A DNA stretch of 64,000 nt from Mucor racemosus (taxonomy: Eukaryota; Mucoromycota; Mucoromycetes; Mucorales; Mucoraceae): positions 1 to 64,000 of the forward strand of contig JAPEHQ010000010.1 of assembly GCA_027405735.1 (NCBI GenBank), given 5' to 3'. Every line of letters starts with the position of its first letter. Positions within the stretch are counted from its first letter, which is position 1. A program made the position numbers and the translations under genes. The notes beneath the pieces were generated by a model. The model saw nothing but the letters and a program-made list of their open reading frames with translations. It was not told where the DNA came from and searched no databases. Positions 59,617 to 64,000 of the stretch are shown piece by piece.

Positions 59617-59759
59617 TTGTCGATTTTTCACTGTTATAAAAGAATAGGTTTCAAATGGGGTTTGAATTTTTTTGCTCCATACTGAGTCTAATTACGTCAA
59701 ATCTTCAAAGACAATGTACCTTTTCTCTATGGGTCATTGGTATCTGTCCAAAAATAAAA

Positions 59760-60935
59760 GAATATAAGCACACTGGCCTAACGTGACCAACATTGACCTA
59801 AAATCAATTATCAAAATTGAGCACCTAAATTGAGATATTAGTTTTTTGTATTCACAAGATAGATCAAACTGCAGGGTACTCTGTATTTTTTATTTCAGCA
59901 AAAAATATTGATTTTTCGTCGAGATAATCAAAATAATAGGTTATATTACAGCTTAACCCTATCTTAACTGGGTTTCAAAATCGAACTGACAAATCGACCA
60001 GAAAATGATAAAAAAAACAAAATTGCTTAATGGTTCGTGAACTGCAAAGTAAGTTAAAATAGCTTATTAAATAGTTTTTGTACAATTTTAAATTCTGCAT
60101 CTAGCTAAATAAAATTTAAATAAATGTTTCTCATTACATTTTGCGTAAAATGCAAATAAAATTTTGGAGGTTTTTTGAAGATTCACATCGATTTTTATAA
60201 GCATATTTTAAATTTAAATAATTGATATGATGCACAGCAAAATTATCTATCGATTAAGCTATTGCTAGATTTTATAGCTGCGTTTTCTGTAGAGAAAATG
60301 ATATTTTTGTCATTTTTTTTTCAATTTCAGAATTTAGAATGAGGGTATACAAGGGGAAAATGGAAGCTAGAAATGGGAGGTATCTTTTTGTACACATTTT
60401 TGAGGATATCTCCACGAAAAATCAATATTTTGAAAAACTCTAAATTGGATCCAAGAGAGCTTAACGAGCTTAATGACAGGAATGCAAAAAAAAATGCTGT
60501 TCAATTTAACCAATATTTTGAAACCTACTCCAAAAAGGTCCAAAAAAATGAAAAAAAATAAAAGTGCTCAGAATTTTTTTATACTGAAATATGTTATAGA
60601 GTGCGTTAAAAGAAGTAAGTTTTATTATTAAAAAGTATTAGTATAGCTTAATTTTTTGCAGAGGTATGAAGCCTCAAAGTTTTTAATTTAAACAGTGAAA
60701 TACCTGTAAAAATCTGAAACATTAGCACTGAAAAAGTTATACCAACTGCAAAAAATAAGATATTTCCGGATACTCATTTTTATACCAGAGGTGAACATCT
60801 CAGGTACATTGACATATAAATTTGTGTGGTGTTATTTAGTGAAAAAAAATCTGAGCAGAATTGAAAAGTTAGACCCAGTTTTAAAGGAAAAGGCAGTAAA
60901 TTTTACGTGTTTTTGAGCCTTTCGTGAGATAAAAA
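59760..60935 (+). repeat. Dispersed repeat S, copy 5
   Basis: Inverted homologue of 26705-27908 and in the same orientation as copies 1 and 4. Similarity to copy 1 stops at GAGATA, about 20 bp before the common end. The frame at 60373-60561 is not conserved as a protein in the other copies. Sequence 60936-61474 beyond it holds the 3' flank of the next gene and nothing else I recognise. Confidence 0.75.
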
Positions 60936-61474
60936 AATATGTTAATATACAAACCATTCTACGGAATAAGCACCACAACAATGTAACCCATTTATGTATC
61001 GGTGCATAATTATGCAGTATCCAATGAATATATTCTCATGCTTGGTAGTACTGTTGGGATTAATTATAGAAAATGTAACACGCTCTGTCTTTGGCGACTG
61101 ACAACTCTGTATCAGTATTTGACCAAGAAAGGTCAATAAAAGAATGGATAGATGATGACTGGCGCTAAAGTTCTGAATTAGAGCTATCTAATTATGTATA
61201 ATATTTCATAATATATACTATGTGTGCTTCCTTTCCTGAAGAAACTTTTGCATAAAATTCAACTCTATAATAAAATCAAAGCTCAAGCCAAACTTCAGAA
61301 GGTAATCTGATTGCCCATCAAGAAGTAGAGACACGTTCCTATTTCATACAATATTATAGAAACTTAAATACAACCAATATGGTGAAAAATTTGAACAGTT
61401 TAATTATCAATTTTACATTATAATTACAGTTTAATTGTGACAAAAAGCATTGTATCTTTGTTGATATACTATTC

Positions 61475-64000
61475 TTAAAAGAGTCCAACAACCTCGCCAT
61501 TGTCATCCAAATCAACATCGAAGAAACAAGGACGAGTAGGCAAGCCAGGCATAGTTTGCATGGTACCAACTAAAGGATAGAGGAAACCAGCACCGACAGA
61601 AGCACGGATATCACGAATTGGCACAGTGAACCCAGTGGGAACACCCTTGAGTGCGGCGTCATGACTGAAACTATATTGTGTCTTGGCCATACAGATGGGA
61701 AGAGGGGCAAAACCTTGGCGGGTATAAGTTTCAATCTTTTCCTTGGCTAAATCACTAAATTCGACACCATCAGCACCATAAATCTCACGGCAAATTGCCT
61801 CAATCTTCTTTTCGATAGGAAGATCAAGTTCATACAAAAACTTGAAGTCTGAAGGCTCTTCACATGCCTTGATAACAGCCTTACCAAGGTCAATGGCACC
61901 AGCACCACCACGAGCCCAATGATCACAAGCAACGGCATCGAAAGCACCGGCCTTTAATGAGAGATCACGGACAAGTGCCATCTCGGCATCAGTATCATTA
62001 CTAATGTAGATGAATAAATTAGTAAAATTGTATTTTAATGTGAGATATCTTGACTTACGTGAAACGATTGACAGCAACAAGGACCGGGACACCGAACTTT
62101 TTAGCATTTTGAATATGCTTGACAAGATTACAACAGCCCTTTTCCAATAATTCCAAATTCTCACCAACATAGGCTTCAGGCAAGGCCTTACCAGCAATAA
62201 TTTCAGGACCATCACCATGGGTTTTGAGAGCTCTAACAGTTGCAACAATGACAACAGCATTAGGTTGCAAACCAGAAACACGACATTTGATATCAAAGAA
62301 CTTTTCCATACCCATATCAGCACCGAAACCAGCTTCGGTAATAACATAACCAGGCTCCATATCAGCACCGTCAGAACCAGCCAACTTGAGTGCAATTTTA
62401 TCAGCCAAAATGGAAGAGTTACCGTGAGCAATGTTAGCAAAGGGGCCGCTGTTTGGACAATAAAACATATTAGCAAATGTTTTGTATATAAAAAGATATT
62501 ACAACTTACGCATGAACAATAGTGGGAGTACCTTCAAGAGTTTGCATTAAATTTGGCTTGATAGCATCCTTCATCAAGACTGTCAAAGCGCCACCAATGC
62601 CAAAATCATCGGCAGTAATTGGCTCACCGGCCTTAGAAGAAGCAACGACCATATTACCTAATCTCTCACGCATATCCTTCAAATCAGTAGCTAAAGCAAG
62701 AACAGCCATAACTTCACTAGCAACAGTAATATCGAAACCAGTTTGACGTTCCATACCCTTTTCAGTAGGAGCTTGGCCAATAGTGATCTTACGCAAGAAA
62801 CGATCATTGACATCAACACCACGTTGCCAAGTGATGGTATCTGGGTTTACGTCCAAACGAACGAAACGGGCAATTTCATCTTCGTCTAATTCATTGGGCT
62901 CAGTCTTGGTAATGCCTAATTTTTCAAGACGCTTCATCATTACGGGAGCAAATTTACGAACACCCTTCTTTGCAGGACATAAACGATTGAACAAAGCTTT
63001 GTTAGACTGAGTATTTTCATGGAAAATTCTAGCATCAATAGCAGCGGCCATTAAGTTATTGGCAGCGGTAACTGCATGAAGATCACCAGTCATATGAAGA
63101 TTGAATTCATCCATGGGAATAACTTGTGAGTAACCGCCACCAGCAGCGCCACCTTTAATGCCAAATGTGGGGCCTTGAGAAGGTTGGCGAACACAAGCGA
63201 AAGCAGCTTTATTTAAGTGAGCACCAAGAGCTTGGACAAGACCAATAGTAGTAGTAGATTTACCTTCACCAAGAGGAGTAGGGGTGATACTAGATATTGT
63301 ATAAATGTTAACGTTGGGAAGATTTCAATACTTTTAAATATTTACCCAGTAACGACAATGTAACGGCCATCTTTACGATGATTAAGTCTGTTCAAAACAT
63401 CAAGATTGATCTTTGCTTTAGCTGTACCATAAAGTTCGTACTATCAATTTGAATTAGTCTGGGCAAATCCGTTATAATTTCAAAGTATGAAATACCTCAT
63501 TGGCACTCAAACCAATTTCTTTACAAAGTTCATCAATGTGTTTGGGAGTTTGCGCCTTTGCAATTTCAATATCAGAAGGAACGGGGTCCTTCAATTCTAA
63601 CTCGAGTGCAGAAATATCACGCTTACGGCTTAAAGTTAACCAGCGTTCAGCACTAATAGCGGTATTTTGCATCAACATGGCAACTGTCATAGGACCAACT
63701 CCTCCAGGAACAGGAGTAATGAAGGAAGCAACTTCTTTTGCCTTTGCAAATTCAACATCACCAACCCAACGGATACCAGATTTTTTGGTGGAATCTTTTT
63801 ACAAGGGAAACTCTGGTTTAGAAACAACAAATAACTTTAAAAATAAAACCATAATTACCTTCCACAGCATTTGTTCCTACATCGATAATAACAGCACCCG
63901 GTTTAATCCAATCTCCCTTGATGAGCTCGGTCTTACCAGCAGCAGCAACCACAATATCAGCTGCTCTAATCTGTATAAATAATCAAATAAATAAATCTGA
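61475..64000 (-). CDS. ADE3: C1-tetrahydrofolate synthase, cytosolic trifunctional type (5' end outside window)
   Basis: Interconverts methylene-, methenyl- and formyl-tetrahydrofolate for purine and methionine synthesis. Visible exons (63970-63859, 63794-63496, 63440-63346, 63289-62510, 62448-62059, 62000-61475) code for 734 residues; 63971-64000 is intron and the gene continues off the right edge. The visible start is the second half of the dehydrogenase/cyclohydrolase domain ([27 protein letters not shown], the NADP-binding signature). The linker [14 protein letters not shown] leads to a complete 10-formyl-THF synthetase domain with P-loop [28 protein letters not shown], and [15 protein letters not shown]. 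It ends [25 protein letters not shown], the usual C-terminus. The catalytic Lys of the dehydrogenase lies outside the window. Confidence 0.95.

Overview
The window looks like nuclear DNA of an early-diverging filamentous fungus, most likely Mucoromycota. It is AT-rich. Its genes are broken by many short introns (about 50-75 bp, GTAAGT-type donors, YAG acceptors, a CTAAC-like branch point in places), and transposons are abundant. I could rebuild eight host genes whose exon lengths sum to exact codon multiples, one intronless gene, and one gene that runs off the right edge. I saw no tRNA, rRNA or CRISPR array.

Layout. Bases 1-12207 hold two nearly identical Ty3/gypsy chromoviruses in tandem on the minus strand, sharing a central LTR (LTR-internal-LTR-internal-LTR); each has small frame breaks. 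Bases 12208-26344 are a gene-rich block: quinone oxidoreductase (-), acyl-CoA-binding protein (+), a Vps9-type Rab5 GEF (+), a short Osh/Kes1-type sterol/PI4P transfer protein (+), a hexokinase-like protein that lacks the catalytic aspartate (+) and an MBL-fold hydrolase (-). Bases 26705-38515 are repeat DNA. Bases 38682-51668 form a second gene block: a very large VPS10 sorting receptor (-), a membrane kelch protein (-) and a CitT/DiT1-type dicarboxylate carrier (+). Bases 52500-60935 are repeats again, an inverted and diverged copy of 26.7-38.5 kb. Bases 61475-64000 hold the 3' part of trifunctional C1-tetrahydrofolate synthase (-).

The repeat arms are the most informative part. They contain a non-autonomous CACTA-like DNA transposon (CACTACGGCCG ends, 3-bp TAA target duplication, GCACA-rich subterminal region) that carries a fragment of a dynein intermediate-chain gene in all three copies. 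Several LTRs are nested in it, and because the arms are paralogous, the empty site of most insertions can be read in another copy. At 28194-31031 two oppositely oriented solo LTRs have exchanged their target-site duplications, which is the footprint of an LTR-mediated inversion of 1.78 kb. At 56390-57056 a gypsy insertion with only one LTR plus 123 bp of leader is flanked by a perfect 5-bp duplication.

Functionally, Vps9 (endosomal Rab activation), the VPS10 receptor (Golgi-to-vacuole sorting) and the Osh-type lipid exchanger all act in endomembrane traffic. They lie in separate gene blocks and nothing in the sequence shows co-regulation. The remaining genes are metabolic. Splice models are inferred by eye and were not tested against transcripts.
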